Positions 28,590 through 36,588 of a DNA stretch of 58,970 nucleotides are shown piece by piece. Position 1 is the first letter of the stretch, and the number at the start of each line of letters is the position of its first letter. The position numbers and the translations under genes were made by a program. The notes under the pieces are model-generated. The model saw only the letters and a program-made list of their open reading frames with translations, did not search any database and was not told where the DNA came from. The stretch lies in assembly GCA_938008415.1 (NCBI GenBank), contig CALLKI010000051.1, forward strand, positions 1 to 58,970, in the 5' to 3' direction. This DNA comes from an uncultured Luteimonas sp. Its GTDB lineage: Bacteria > Pseudomonadota > Gammaproteobacteria > Xanthomonadales > Xanthomonadaceae.

Positions 28590-29774
28590 ATGAAACGAGT
28601 CACGCTGATCGCCGTGATCCTGGCGCTGGCCGCCTGCCGGCAGGAACAACCGCAGTTCGTCCCCCCGCCGCCCGAGGTGGAAGTGGTGACCGTGGCTCCG
28701 GTCGACCTGCCGCTGCAGCGCGAGCTGTCCGGCCGCCTTTCCCCGTTCCGCAGCGCCGACGTACGCGCGCGGGTGGCGGGCGTGCTGCAGAAGCGCGTGT
28801 ACACCGAGGGCAGCGAGGTCCGCGAGGGCGACGTGCTGTTCCAGATCGACCCGGCGCCGCTGCAGGCCGCGCTGGCGACCGCGCAGGGCGCGCTGGCGCA
28901 GGCCGAGGCCAATTACGCCAACGCCAAGGCCAACGCCGACCGTGCCCGCCGCCTGGCACCGACCAACTTCATCTCGCAATCCGACCTCGACAACGCGCTG
29001 GCGAGCGAGCGCAGCAATGCCGCCGCGGTACAGGCTGCCCGCGCGGCGGTCGAGACCGCGCGCATCAACCTCGGCTATGCCACCGTGCGCGCGCCGATCT
29101 CCGGTATCGCCGGCAAGCAGCGCGTGACCGAGGGTGCCCTGGTCGGCCAGGGCGAGGCGACCCTGCTGACCACGGTGGACCAGATCGATCCGCTGTACGT
29201 GAACTTCTCCGTCGGCGTCGGCGAGCTCGAGCGCATCCGTGCCGCGGCGGCCGCCGCCGGCGACCAGGAGGCCGAAGTCGTGGTGCGCCTGCCAGACGGC
29301 AGCGAGTACGGCCACAAGGGCGTGCTGGACTTCTCCAGCGACGTCGTCGATCCCGCGACCGGCGCGGTGTCGATGCGCGCGCGCCTGCCCAATCCCGACA
29401 AGCGCCTGCTGCCGGGCACCTACGTGACCCTGGTGGCGACGCTGGGTGTGCAGCGCGGCGTGTTCGCGGTGCCGCAGGCGGCGGTGCTGCGCGATGCCGC
29501 CGGCCCGTACGTGTTCGTCGTGGGCAAGGACGGCAACGTCGTGCGCAAGGACGTGCAGGCCGACTCCACCTGGGATGGCAACTGGGTCGTGACCGGCGGC
29601 CTGGAGGCCGGCGACCAGGTGATCGTGGCCGGCGTGCAGAAGGTGCAGCCGGGCGCGCCGGCGAAGGCGGTGCCCTGGAAGCAGGGAAGCGGCCAGGCCG
29701 CGGCGGCGCAGCCTGTCGGCGCCGGGCAGGCCGCGGACGGCGACGGTGCAGAGGAAACGGAAACCCGGGACTGA
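28590..29774 (+). CDS. RND efflux periplasmic adaptor lipoprotein (AcrA/MexA type)
   Basis: The 394-residue adaptor starts with a lipoprotein signal (VILALAAC, Cys16), so it is expected to be lipid-anchored in the periplasm. It has the AcrA order: lipoyl half (VRARVAGVLQKRVYTEGSEVREGDVLFQID), coiled-coil hairpin (about 95-165), second lipoyl half (TVRAPISGIAGKQRVTEGALVG), barrel and membrane-proximal domains. An Ala/Gln-rich tail ends it. ATG 28590 is preceded by GGAAA. It forms an operon with the AcrB-like permease 6 nt downstream. Confidence 0.95.
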   Translation: MKRVTLIAVILALAACRQEQPQFVPPPPEVEVVTVAPVDLPLQRELSGRLSPFRSADVRARVAGVLQKRVYTEGSEVREGDVLFQIDPAPLQAALATAQGALAQAEANYANAKANADRARRLAPTNFISQSDLDNALASERSNAAAVQAARAAVETARINLGYATVRAPISGIAGKQRVTEGALVGQGEATLLTTVDQIDPLYVNFSVGVGELERIRAAAAAAGDQEAEVVVRLPDGSEYGHKGVLDFSSDVVDPATGAVSMRARLPNPDKRLLPGTYVTLVATLGVQRGVFAVPQAAVLRDAAGPYVFVVGKDGNVVRKDVQADSTWDGNWVVTGGLEAGDQVIVAGVQKVQPGAPAKAVPWKQGSGQAAAAQPVGAGQAADGDGAEETETRD

Positions 29775-29780
29775 GCCCCC

Positions 29781-32700
29781 ATGCCAAGATTCTTCATCCA
29801 CCACCCGATCTTCGCCTGGGTCGTCGCGATCCTGATCTCGCTCAGCGGCGTGATCGCGCTGCTGAACATGGGCGTGGAGTCGTACCCGAACGTCGCGCCG
29901 CCGCAGGTGACGATCAGCGCGACCTACCCGGGCGCCGACGCGCAGACCGCCGAGCAGGCGGTCACCCAGGTGATCGAGCAGCAGCTCACCGGCATCGACA
30001 ACCTGCTGTACTTCAGCTCGACCTCGAGCTCGTCCGGCAGCGTGTCGATCACCCTGACCTTCGAGTCCGGCACCGACCCGGACATCGCCCAGGTCCAGGT
30101 GCAGAACAAGGTGTCGCTGGCCACGCCGCGCCTGCCCAGCGAGGTGGTGCAGCAGGGCGTGGTGGTGGCCAAGGCCAACTCCGGCTTCCTCATGGTGGTG
30201 GGCCTGCGCTCGAGCGATCCCGCGATCGACCGCAACGCGCTCAACGACCTGATCGCCTCGCGCGTGCTCGAGCCGCTGGCACGCGTGCCCGGCGTGGGCA
30301 ACGCCCAGCACTTCGGTTCGTCGTACGCGATGAACATCTGGCTGGACCCGGAGAAGCTGAAGGGCTACGGCCTCTCGGCGTCCCAGGTGCTGGCCGCGGT
30401 GCGCGGCCAGAACGCGCAGTTCGCGGCCGGTTCGATCGGCTCCGACCCGGCACCGCCGGGACAGGGCTTCACCGCCACCGTGGCGGCGGAGGGGCGCTTC
30501 AGCACGCCGGAGGAGTTCCGCAACATCATCCTGCGTGCCGATCCCGACGGCGCGCTGGTGCGCCTGGGTGACGTGGCGCGGGTCGAGCTCGGCTCCCAGG
30601 GCTACGGCTTCGACGCCAAGTTCAACGGCCAGCCGGTCGGCGCGGTCGCGATCATGCTGCAGCCCGGCGCCAACGCGCTGTCGGTGGCCGAGGCGGTCAC
30701 CGCGCGCATGAACGAGCTGCAGGCGACCTTCCCGCCGGGAGTGGAGTGGTTCTCGCCGTTCGACAGCACCACCTTCGTCCGGATCTCGATCAACGAGGTG
30801 GTCAAGACCCTGATCGAGGCGGTGGTGCTGGTGTTCCTGGTGATGCTGGTGTTCCTGCAGAACCTGCGCGCCACCATCATCCCGACGCTGGTGATCCCGG
30901 TGGCGCTGCTGGGCACCTTCCTGGGCCTGAGCATCATCGGCTTCACCGTCAACCAGTTGACGATGTTCGCGATGGTGCTCGCCATCGGCATCGTGGTGGA
31001 CGACGCGATCATCGTGATCGAGAACGTCGAGCGCATCATGGCGGAGGAACACCTGCCGCCGGTCGAGGCCACCGAGAAGGCGATGGGCCAGATCACCGGC
31101 GCGGTGGTCGCGATCACCGTGGTGCTGGCGGCGGTGTTCATCCCCAGCGCGCTGCAGGGCGGCGCCTCCGGCGAGATCTACAAGCAGTTCGCGATCACCA
31201 TCGCGATGGCGATGGGTTTCTCGGCGTTCCTCGCCCTCGGCTTCACCCCTGCGCTGTGCGCGACCTTCCTCAGGCAGCATGCGCCCCCGGGCGAACAGAA
31301 GGACCAGAACGTGGTCTTCCGCCTGTTCAACCGGGTCTACGAGCGGGTCAGCCGGACCTACGTCGGCCATATCAGCGCCGCGGTCCGGCACGCGCCGCGC
31401 TGGATGGCGGTGTTCGTGGCGATCGCGGTGCTGTGTGGCGTGCTCTACTCGCGCCTGCCCGGCAGCTTCGTGCCGGAGGAGGACCAGGGTTACGCGCTGG
31501 TGATCGTGCAGCTGCCTCCGGGCGCGAGCCTGCAGCGCACCCAGGCCGTGTTCGAGGACGTGCGCGCGACGCTCGGTGGCATCGAGGGCTTCGAGAGCAT
31601 GATGCAGATCGCCGGCTTCAGCTTCGTCGGCCAGGGCGAGAACGTCGGCATGGCGTTCGTGAAGCTCAGGCACTGGGACGAGCGCGACGTCACCGTCGAC
31701 GAGTTCATCCAGCGTGCCAACCAGGCCCTGTTCGGCATCAAGGAGGCCATGATCTTCGTGGTCAACCTGCCGACCATCCAGGGCCTGGGCCAGTTCGGCG
31801 GCTTCGACATGTACCTGCAGGACCGCGCCGGCCTCGGCCGCGAGGTGCTCGGCCAGGCGCGCGACATGCTGGTCGCCAGCGCGGCCCAGCGGCCCGACAT
31901 CCTGAGCAACGTGCGCCCGAACACCCTGCAGGACGCGCCGCAGCTGACGTTGAAGGTGGACCGTGCCCAGGCGCAGGCCATGGGACTGTCGGTCGGTGAC
32001 GTCTACAACGCCATCCAGCTGATGCTGGCCCCGGTGTACGTCAACGACTTCTTCTCCGAGGGCCGCGTCAAGCGCGTGATCATGCGCGCGGACGCGCCGT
32101 ACCGCATGGGCCCGGAGGCGTTCTCGTACTTCTACTCGCCCTCGTCCACGCGTTCGGAGGACGGCAATCCGGCGATGATCCCGCTCAGCAACGTGGTGCA
32201 CGCGGAGTGGCGGATGAACACGCCCTCACTGACCCGCTACAACGGCTACCCGGCGGTGAACATCAACGGTTCGCCCGCCCCGGGCCGCAGCTCGGGCGAG
32301 GCCATGGCGGCGATGGAGGAGATCGTCACCAACGAGCTGCCCAACGGCATCGGCTTCGACTGGACCGGCATGTCGTACCAGGAAATCCTCGCCGGCAATG
32401 CCGCCACGCTGCTGCTGGTGCTGTCGGTGCTGGTGGTGTTCCTGTGCCTCGCCGCGCTGTACGAGAGCTGGTCGATCCCGGTGTCGGTGCTGCTGGTGGT
32501 GCCGCTGGGCATCCTCGGCGCGGTGGTGTTCACCATGCTGCGCGGCCTGCCGAACGACCTGTTCTTCAAGATCGGCATGGTCACGGTGATCGGCCTTGCG
32601 GCCAAGAACGCGATCCTGATCGTCGAGTTCGCGGTGCTCGAGCGCGCCGCCGGCAGGACCCTGCACGACGCGGTGGTCGAGGCCGCGCGCCTGCGCTTCC

Positions 32701-32933
32701 GCCCGATCCTGATGACCTCGTTCGCGTTCATCATGGGCGTCACGCCGCTGGCCCTGTCCACCGGCGCCGGCGCCAACGCGCGCCATGCGATCGGCACCGG
32801 CGTGGCAGGCGGCATGCTGTTCGCCACCTTCCTCGGCCTGCTGCTGATCCCGGTGTTCTTCGTCTCGGTGCGGCGCGTGCTCGGCGACAAGCTCGACGAA
32901 CCGCTGCCGGGCAAGGCGTCCGGGACGCACTGA
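29781..32933 (+). CDS. RND multidrug efflux permease (AcrB/MexB type)
   Basis: The 1050-residue permease closely follows AcrB in length and motifs: FFIHHPIFAWVVAILI at the N-terminus, ESYPNVAPPQVTISATYPGADAQT, the proton-relay pair in AIGIVVDDAIIVIENVERI and the essential Lys in GLAAKNAILIVEFA. The drug-pocket loop regions are complete. With its adaptor it would form a tripartite pump using an outer-membrane channel encoded elsewhere. A strong terminator lies 32 nt after the stop. It is likely a broad-substrate exporter; specific drugs cannot be read from sequence. Confidence 0.96.
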   Translation: MPRFFIHHPIFAWVVAILISLSGVIALLNMGVESYPNVAPPQVTISATYPGADAQTAEQAVTQVIEQQLTGIDNLLYFSSTSSSSGSVSITLTFESGTDPDIAQVQVQNKVSLATPRLPSEVVQQGVVVAKANSGFLMVVGLRSSDPAIDRNALNDLIASRVLEPLARVPGVGNAQHFGSSYAMNIWLDPEKLKGYGLSASQVLAAVRGQNAQFAAGSIGSDPAPPGQGFTATVAAEGRFSTPEEFRNIILRADPDGALVRLGDVARVELGSQGYGFDAKFNGQPVGAVAIMLQPGANALSVAEAVTARMNELQATFPPGVEWFSPFDSTTFVRISINEVVKTLIEAVVLVFLVMLVFLQNLRATIIPTLVIPVALLGTFLGLSIIGFTVNQLTMFAMVLAIGIVVDDAIIVIENVERIMAEEHLPPVEATEKAMGQITGAVVAITVVLAAVFIPSALQGGASGEIYKQFAITIAMAMGFSAFLALGFTPALCATFLRQHAPPGEQKDQNVVFRLFNRVYERVSRTYVGHISAAVRHAPRWMAVFVAIAVLCGVLYSRLPGSFVPEEDQGYALVIVQLPPGASLQRTQAVFEDVRATLGGIEGFESMMQIAGFSFVGQGENVGMAFVKLRHWDERDVTVDEFIQRANQALFGIKEAMIFVVNLPTIQGLGQFGGFDMYLQDRAGLGREVLGQARDMLVASAAQRPDILSNVRPNTLQDAPQLTLKVDRAQAQAMGLSVGDVYNAIQLMLAPVYVNDFFSEGRVKRVIMRADAPYRMGPEAFSYFYSPSSTRSEDGNPAMIPLSNVVHAEWRMNTPSLTRYNGYPAVNINGSPAPGRSSGEAMAAMEEIVTNELPNGIGFDWTGMSYQEILAGNAATLLLVLSVLVVFLCLAALYESWSIPVSVLLVVPLGILGAVVFTMLRGLPNDLFFKIGMVTVIGLAAKNAILIVEFAVLERAAGRTLHDAVVEAARLRFRPILMTSFAFIMGVTPLALSTGAGANARHAIGTGVAGGMLFATFLGLLLIPVFFVSVRRVLGDKLDEPLPGKASGTH

Positions 32934-32965
32934 CCCGCGGCCCACGTGGCCAGCCGCACGCGGCA

Positions 32966-32997
32966 AGGCCCGCCCCGGTGACGGGGCGGGCCTTTTT
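32966..32997 (+). terminator. Rho-independent terminator after the AcrB-like gene
   Basis: AGGCCCGCCCCG / CGGGGCGGGCCT (32966-32977 with 32982-32993), loop GTGA, followed by TTTT. It ends the plus-strand RND operon. Confidence 0.92.
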
Positions 32998-33025
32998 CAT
33001 GGGAGTGCATGCGCCGGCGCGCGGA

Positions 33026-33061
33026 CAAAAAGAGACCCGGCAACCAGACGGTTGCCGGGTC
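33026..33061 (-). terminator. Rho-independent terminator of the phasin gene
   Basis: On the minus strand GACCCGGCAACC / GGTTGCCGGGTC makes a 12-bp stem followed by CTCTTTTTG. It lies 43 nt after the phasin stop and faces the terminator of the RND operon. Confidence 0.92.
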
Positions 33062-33103
33062 CTGCGTCGCGCAAAAGGGAGAGGGAATTCCCGTTGCGGC
33101 GGA

Positions 33104-33511
33104 TCAGGCGCGCTTGCCGTTGCGGGCGGCCGCCTTGACCACCTTGTCGGCCTCGGCCCTGGCCTGCGAGGTCACGGCCTCGACCTGGGCCTTGGCGATG
33201 CCGAGGATGCCCTCGTTGGCCTTGACCGCGGTGCCGAACACTTCCTGGCTGGCGTTGAAGGCGCGCTCGGCGTTCTCGCGGGCGATCTGGATGCCCTTCG
33301 GGAGCAGGGCCTTCAGGCCGTCGAGGTCGCGCACTTCGGCCGCCTCGCCGAGGAAGGCGAAGGTGGCTTCGGCGTTCTCTTCCAGCGTGGCCAGCTGCAC
33401 GCCGAAGGCCTTGTGCAGGCTCTCCAGGGCCAGCTTGTTGATCTGGGCGGCGGTGTCGGCGAACTGACGGGCCGCAGCGGTGAACTGCTCGTTGAACTGG
33501 TAGGTCGTCAT
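33104..33511 (-). CDS. Phasin family protein (granule-associated)
   Basis: The 135-residue alpha-helical protein matches the phasin family: NEQFTAAARQFADTAAQINKLALESLHKAF at the start and Ala/Glu/Lys-rich amphipathic helices to the end. Phasins coat polyhydroxyalkanoate granules and control their number and size. Some family members have other stress-related roles. No pha synthesis genes are in the window. A clear sigma-70 promoter overlapped by a TGC-rich inverted repeat lies upstream. GGAAG precedes the ATG, and a strong terminator follows. Confidence 0.9.
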   Translation of the reverse strand: MTTYQFNEQFTAAARQFADTAAQINKLALESLHKAFGVQLATLEENAEATFAFLGEAAEVRDLDGLKALLPKGIQIARENAERAFNASQEVFGTAVKANEGILGIAKAQVEAVTSQARAEADKVVKAAARNGKRA

Positions 33512-33558
33512 GGCTTGGCTTCCTGCTGATGCCCGGCAGGGATTGCCGGTTTGTGCGG

Positions 33559-33584
33559 TGCAGCATAAGCCAGCTCATGCTGCA
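33559..33584. promoter_or_regulatory. Inverted repeat TGCAGCAT-N10-ATGCTGCA, probable operator
   Basis: The two 8-bp arms are perfect complements and fill the -35/-10 spacer and the -10 box of the phasin promoter, so a bound protein would block RNA polymerase. TGC-rich sites of this kind are known for PhaR, the repressor that senses PHA and controls phasin genes in other bacteria. PhaR is my inference; no phaR gene is in view. Confidence 0.6.
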
Positions 33585-33590
33585 TTGCAA
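33562..33590 (-). promoter_or_regulatory. Sigma-70 promoter of the phasin gene
   Basis: The minus strand reads TTGCAA, 17 nt, TATGCT. The predicted transcript starts near 33555, giving a leader of about 44 nt before the phasin ATG. Confidence 0.75.
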
Positions 33591-33669
33591 CAACGGCGGG
33601 GCGGCCAGGCGGGGCGGCGTTCAGGCATTGCCAAAAATACCTTTCAAATCAGATGGTTGTGCCTGACCC

Positions 33670-34032
33670 TCAGGCCGCCGGGCCGGTGTAGCGGCAGCCG
33701 GAGGTGCAGGTCTCGTGGACCACGACCGCGCTCAGCTGCGGCAGGGCCGGCTTGAGCCGGTCCCAGATCCACATCGCCAGCCGCTCGCTGGTCGGGTTCT
33801 CCAGGCCGGGGACCTCGTTGAGGTAGTGGTGGTCCAGCTGTTCGTACAGCGGCCGGAACGCGGCCTTGATGTCGGCGAAATCCATCACCCAGCCGGTATC
33901 CCCGCCGGGCTCGCCGGAAACATGGATCTCGACCCGGAATGAATGCCCGTGCAGCCGGGCGCACTTGTGCCCCGGCGGCACGTTCGGCAGCCGGTGCGCG
34001 GCCTCGAGGGTGAAGACCTTGAAGATGTCCAT
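33670..34032 (-). CDS. queD: 6-carboxy-5,6,7,8-tetrahydropterin synthase
   Basis: QueD converts 7,8-dihydroneopterin triphosphate to 6-carboxytetrahydropterin on the way to queuosine in tRNA. The 120 residues have the zinc His set in AAHRLPNVPPGHKCARLHGHSF (His13, His28 and His30 region), the catalytic Cys in the same segment (HKCARLHGH), VMDFADIK, the DHHYLNEV loop and the C-terminal VHETCTSGCRY. Length fits the family. No other queuosine gene is adjacent and I see no preQ1 riboswitch upstream. Confidence 0.94.
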   Translation of the reverse strand: MDIFKVFTLEAAHRLPNVPPGHKCARLHGHSFRVEIHVSGEPGGDTGWVMDFADIKAAFRPLYEQLDHHYLNEVPGLENPTSERLAMWIWDRLKPALPQLSAVVVHETCTSGCRYTGPAA

Positions 34033-34196
34033 GGGCGGGGCGGGTGTCCGGGTGTGCCTGCCCGACGGCAGGCGCCGCCGCCGGCGCGGGTTGCGGGCGG
34101 ATGCCGGCGTGCCCGGCGGTCGCGGGGCCGGGGATTATGCCAGACGCCCCGCGGGTGGGCGGTGCGGCGGTACACCCGCCCGGCCGGAGTCGGGCG

Positions 34197-34712
34197 TCAC
34201 TGCGCCGCGGCGGATTCTTCCCCGCCGATCAGGCGGCAATTGATCGCGAGTGGTTCGCCCGGCAGCGGTCCCTGGTAGGGATCGCAGTCGAGCAGGTTGT
34301 CGGGGGACGAGTTCCGACCCGAGAACACGCTGACCTCGACCTGCGGGCCGCCGGAAATCCAGGTGCGCCGCGAGGGCAGGATCGCGCTGCCGTCGAAGCG
34401 GGCCCGGCCGCCACCATGCAGTTCGACCTCGGTGTGGCCGAGGTCCACCTGGCCGACCTCGTTCACGGCGTTGGCCGGGATGCCTTCCGCCGGTTCGCCG
34501 TAGTAACGGGCCGAGACGATGACGGTCTCGTCCGAATGCGCGAACTGCTGGCGCGCCGCGTCCGAAAGGGTCACGTCCACGGCGAAGGCGGCCGGTTCCG
34601 CTGGCGTGGGCGCCTGATCGCCGCTTGCGTCCTCCTGCGGGGCGGGACCGGAGCAGGCCAGCAGCAGCGCGCACAGCGGCACACTGGCGAGGATTGCGGT
34701 TTTCGTCGACAT
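34197..34712 (-). CDS. Small secreted lipoprotein, unknown function (171 aa)
   Basis: The N-terminus has a lipoprotein signal with LLLAC and Cys20, so it is probably lipid-anchored. After a Pro/Ala-rich linker (about 24-42) comes a compact domain (FAVDVTLSDAARQQF, TVIVSARYYGEPAEG, EVELHGGGRARFDGS, VEVSVFSGRNSSPDNLLDCDPY). It resembles an immunoglobulin-like beta-sandwich, but I do not recognise a named family. Two Cys near the end (DCDPY and INCRL) could pair. AGGAGG precedes ATG 34712. It lies in a run of small exported proteins on the same strand. Confidence 0.8.
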   Translation of the reverse strand: MSTKTAILASVPLCALLLACSGPAPQEDASGDQAPTPAEPAAFAVDVTLSDAARQQFAHSDETVIVSARYYGEPAEGIPANAVNEVGQVDLGHTEVELHGGGRARFDGSAILPSRRTWISGGPQVEVSVFSGRNSSPDNLLDCDPYQGPLPGEPLAINCRLIGGEESAAAQ

Positions 34713-34768
34713 CGCAGCCTCCTGGAACGGGGACCGGCAACCGCGCGTGCCGGTGAAGGATGGACGGG

Positions 34769-35236
34769 TCATTCCGCGGCGGGCACGGACGCGGCGAAGC
34801 AGGCGGCCATGCGTTCCGGCACGCCCAGCGACTTCGCCCATTCCGCGATGCCGGGGCGTTCGTCGGCGCCGGCCATGCCGCCCCAGACGTCCACGAAGCG
34901 CATGCCGCCGTCCTCGTGGCGGAAGAAGAAGTAGCCGGGATCGGCGACCGGGAGCGAGGCCTGGACGATGCTCCAGTCGCCTTCCTCCATGAAGGCGGCC
35001 ACGTCGACCTGCCCGGCCCCGGTGCCGCCTTCCACGGCACCGGCGACCAGCGCGGCGTATTCCCGCCTGCGATCGTCGGACAGCTCCCGGTTGATGCCGC
35101 TGCAGGGGCCGTCGTCCGCGGCGGGCGGGTTGTCGGGGACCGCGGTGGGCTGCGGTGCAGGGGCGGAGTTCCCGCCGCAACCTGCCAGGGCCAGCAGCGC
35201 CGCAAGGGCGGGGGAACGGATGGAATGGGTGTTCAT
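34769..35236 (-). CDS. Small lipoprotein, unknown function (155 aa)
   Basis: The N-terminus ends in LALAGC, a lipobox with Cys20, followed by a Pro/Ala-rich linker. The globular part includes REYAALVAGAVEG, DWSIVQASLPVADPGYFFFRHEDGGMRFVDVWGGMA, suggesting a small alpha/beta domain. I do not recognise the family. ATG 35236 is preceded by AGGAA and begins the signal; the frame is open further upstream without a signal. It lies 56 nt upstream of the 171-aa lipoprotein gene and may be co-transcribed with it. Confidence 0.8.
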   Translation of the reverse strand: MNTHSIRSPALAALLALAGCGGNSAPAPQPTAVPDNPPAADDGPCSGINRELSDDRRREYAALVAGAVEGGTGAGQVDVAAFMEEGDWSIVQASLPVADPGYFFFRHEDGGMRFVDVWGGMAGADERPGIAEWAKSLGVPERMAACFAASVPAAE

Positions 35237-35291
35237 GGGGGTTCCTCCGGATCGCCGGGGCCGCCGCCAGACGGCCCCGGTGCGGACCGCC

Positions 35292-35921
35292 TCAGGGGGC
35301 CGGCTGGATCGCCACCACCCGGACGTCGCTGTCCTTGCAGGCGCTGTCGCGACAGACGCCGTTGAGCCAGACCTGGCCGTCGCCAAGCATCATGCCCCGC
35401 CAGTTCACGGTGACGCCGGAGAAGTTCTGCTCCGTGATCACCTTCGCGATGTCGGGCGTGATGATCTGGTCCCAGTGGGCGACGAACTGCTTCGCGTCGG
35501 CGATCTCCATCTTCCTGCCGCCGACCTGGACTTCGATCGGGTAGGACACCAGCGCGGCCACGGCTTCCTTGTCACCCGAGGCCACGCCGCGTTGCAACCT
35601 GTCGAAGGCGTCGCGGTAGGCGGCATGGTCGCCGAGCACCTCGTCGATCGTCTGGTTGATCGCGGAATCGTCTTCGGCTGCCACGGCCGGCGTGGATTCC
35701 CCCGCCGGCTGCGAAGCGCCCTCGTCCGCGTCCGTCGCCTCCCGTGCCGGGCCGCCCGCCTCCGGCGTGGCGTCCGTCCCCGCCGTGGCCGGCGTGGCCT
35801 CGGCGGGAACGGCGGAGGTGGTGTCGGCAGGCGCGGCAGGCTGGCGGCAGGCCGCCAGCGCCAACACTGCGCACGTGGCCAGGCAGGACAGTGCGAGGGG
35901 ATGGTGCATGCGGGTGGTCAT
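35292..35921 (-). CDS. Lipoprotein with a SnoaL/NTF2-like C-terminal region (209 aa), unknown function
   Basis: A lipoprotein signal ends in LALAAC (Cys25). A long low-complexity Ala/Thr/Pro/Glu linker (about 27-85) follows. The C-terminal 120 residues (AYRDAFDRLQRGVASGDKEAVAALVSYPIEVQ, DAKQFVAHWDQIITPDIAKVI, NWRGMMLGDGQVWL) look like an NTF2-like cone fold, which is an inference from pattern only. Two Cys in VCRDSACKD may pair. A second Met at codon 5 is an alternative start. It is 55 nt upstream of the 155-aa lipoprotein gene. Confidence 0.8.
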   Translation of the reverse strand: MTTRMHHPLALSCLATCAVLALAACRQPAAPADTTSAVPAEATPATAGTDATPEAGGPAREATDADEGASQPAGESTPAVAAEDDSAINQTIDEVLGDHAAYRDAFDRLQRGVASGDKEAVAALVSYPIEVQVGGRKMEIADAKQFVAHWDQIITPDIAKVITEQNFSGVTVNWRGMMLGDGQVWLNGVCRDSACKDSDVRVVAIQPAP

Positions 35922-35936
35922 GGCGGTCCCCCGTCG

Positions 35937-36521
35937 TCAGTTGTCTTCGTCCGGGTTGTCCACGATGCAGCCGATGCCGTGGCAGCCATCGTAGCTGGAC
36001 GAGGACTGCGCGGTCTCGTCGGGGTTGTCCACGATGCAGCCGACGCCATGGCAGCCGGTGTAGCCGGAGCCGGTCTGGCCGGTATGGACGTAGTGGTTCG
36101 AGGTGGTGTGCTTCTTCTTGTCATGGTGCGCTGCGCCTTCGAGCAGGGCACCCAGGATCACGCCGGCGACCAGTGCGCCGGTATCGTGGCCGCGATGGTC
36201 ATACTGGCGGGCATTGGGATCCGCGGTCCCGGCCGCGCCATGGTGGTAGCCGCCCGGGTCGGCGAACACGCCGGAACAGCCGTCGGTCACCCAGATCCGG
36301 CTGGTCCTGGGATTGAAGCCCCAGGTCCGGTTGAGGATGCACGCGCTCTGCGAGCTCTGGTAGATCAGCTACGGCGCCTTCAGCGGCGCGTAGCATTCGT
36401 TGTACTGGTAGTGGTGCGAGACGCACTCGACGGTGGCGCCGTCCGCGGCGACGGCCTGGCCTGGGGTTCCCGTCAGGCCGGCGGCCAGCAGGAGTGTGGT
36501 GGCGAGCATTCTGGTTTGCAT
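35937..36521 (-). pseudogene. DUF3011-type secreted protein with an in-frame TAG and a repeated Cys motif
   Basis: Read through, the frame gives 194 residues. A signal peptide (about 1-26) is followed by a Cys-rich DUF3011-like domain (about 30-90: VECVSHHYQYNECY, then LIYQSSQSACILNRTWGF and RIWVTDGCSGVF). A His/Gly-rich stretch and two copies of CHGxGCIVDNPDE come last. Codon 51 is TAG (36369-36371), falling in mid-domain after LKAP, where Gln (CAG) is the simplest original. The ATG has an excellent AAGGAGGAG site. A GTG at 36290 could only make the C-terminal half. Either the gene is recently dead or a C was miscalled as T. DUF3011 has no defined function. Confidence 0.75.
35947..36056 (-). 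repeat. 41-bp tandem repeat coding for the CHGxGCIVDNPDE motif
   Basis: Bases 35947-35987 and 36016-36056 are the same 41-mer with three differences, offset by 69 bp (23 codons, so in frame). Each copy encodes the Cys-containing block at the C-terminus of the DUF3011-like protein. Confidence 0.85.
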
Positions 36522-36588
36522 GGTCTCCTCCTTGGGCGTAGTCCCTGGGCGTGGGGAAGGGCGGGGGCTGCGTGGAGGAGCCGGTGGT

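Noticed and set aside
28518..32201. A 1227-codon open frame on the minus strand across the AcrAB-like genes
   Set aside because: It lies opposite highly conserved pump genes and shows His/Arg-rich nonsense composition with no domain.
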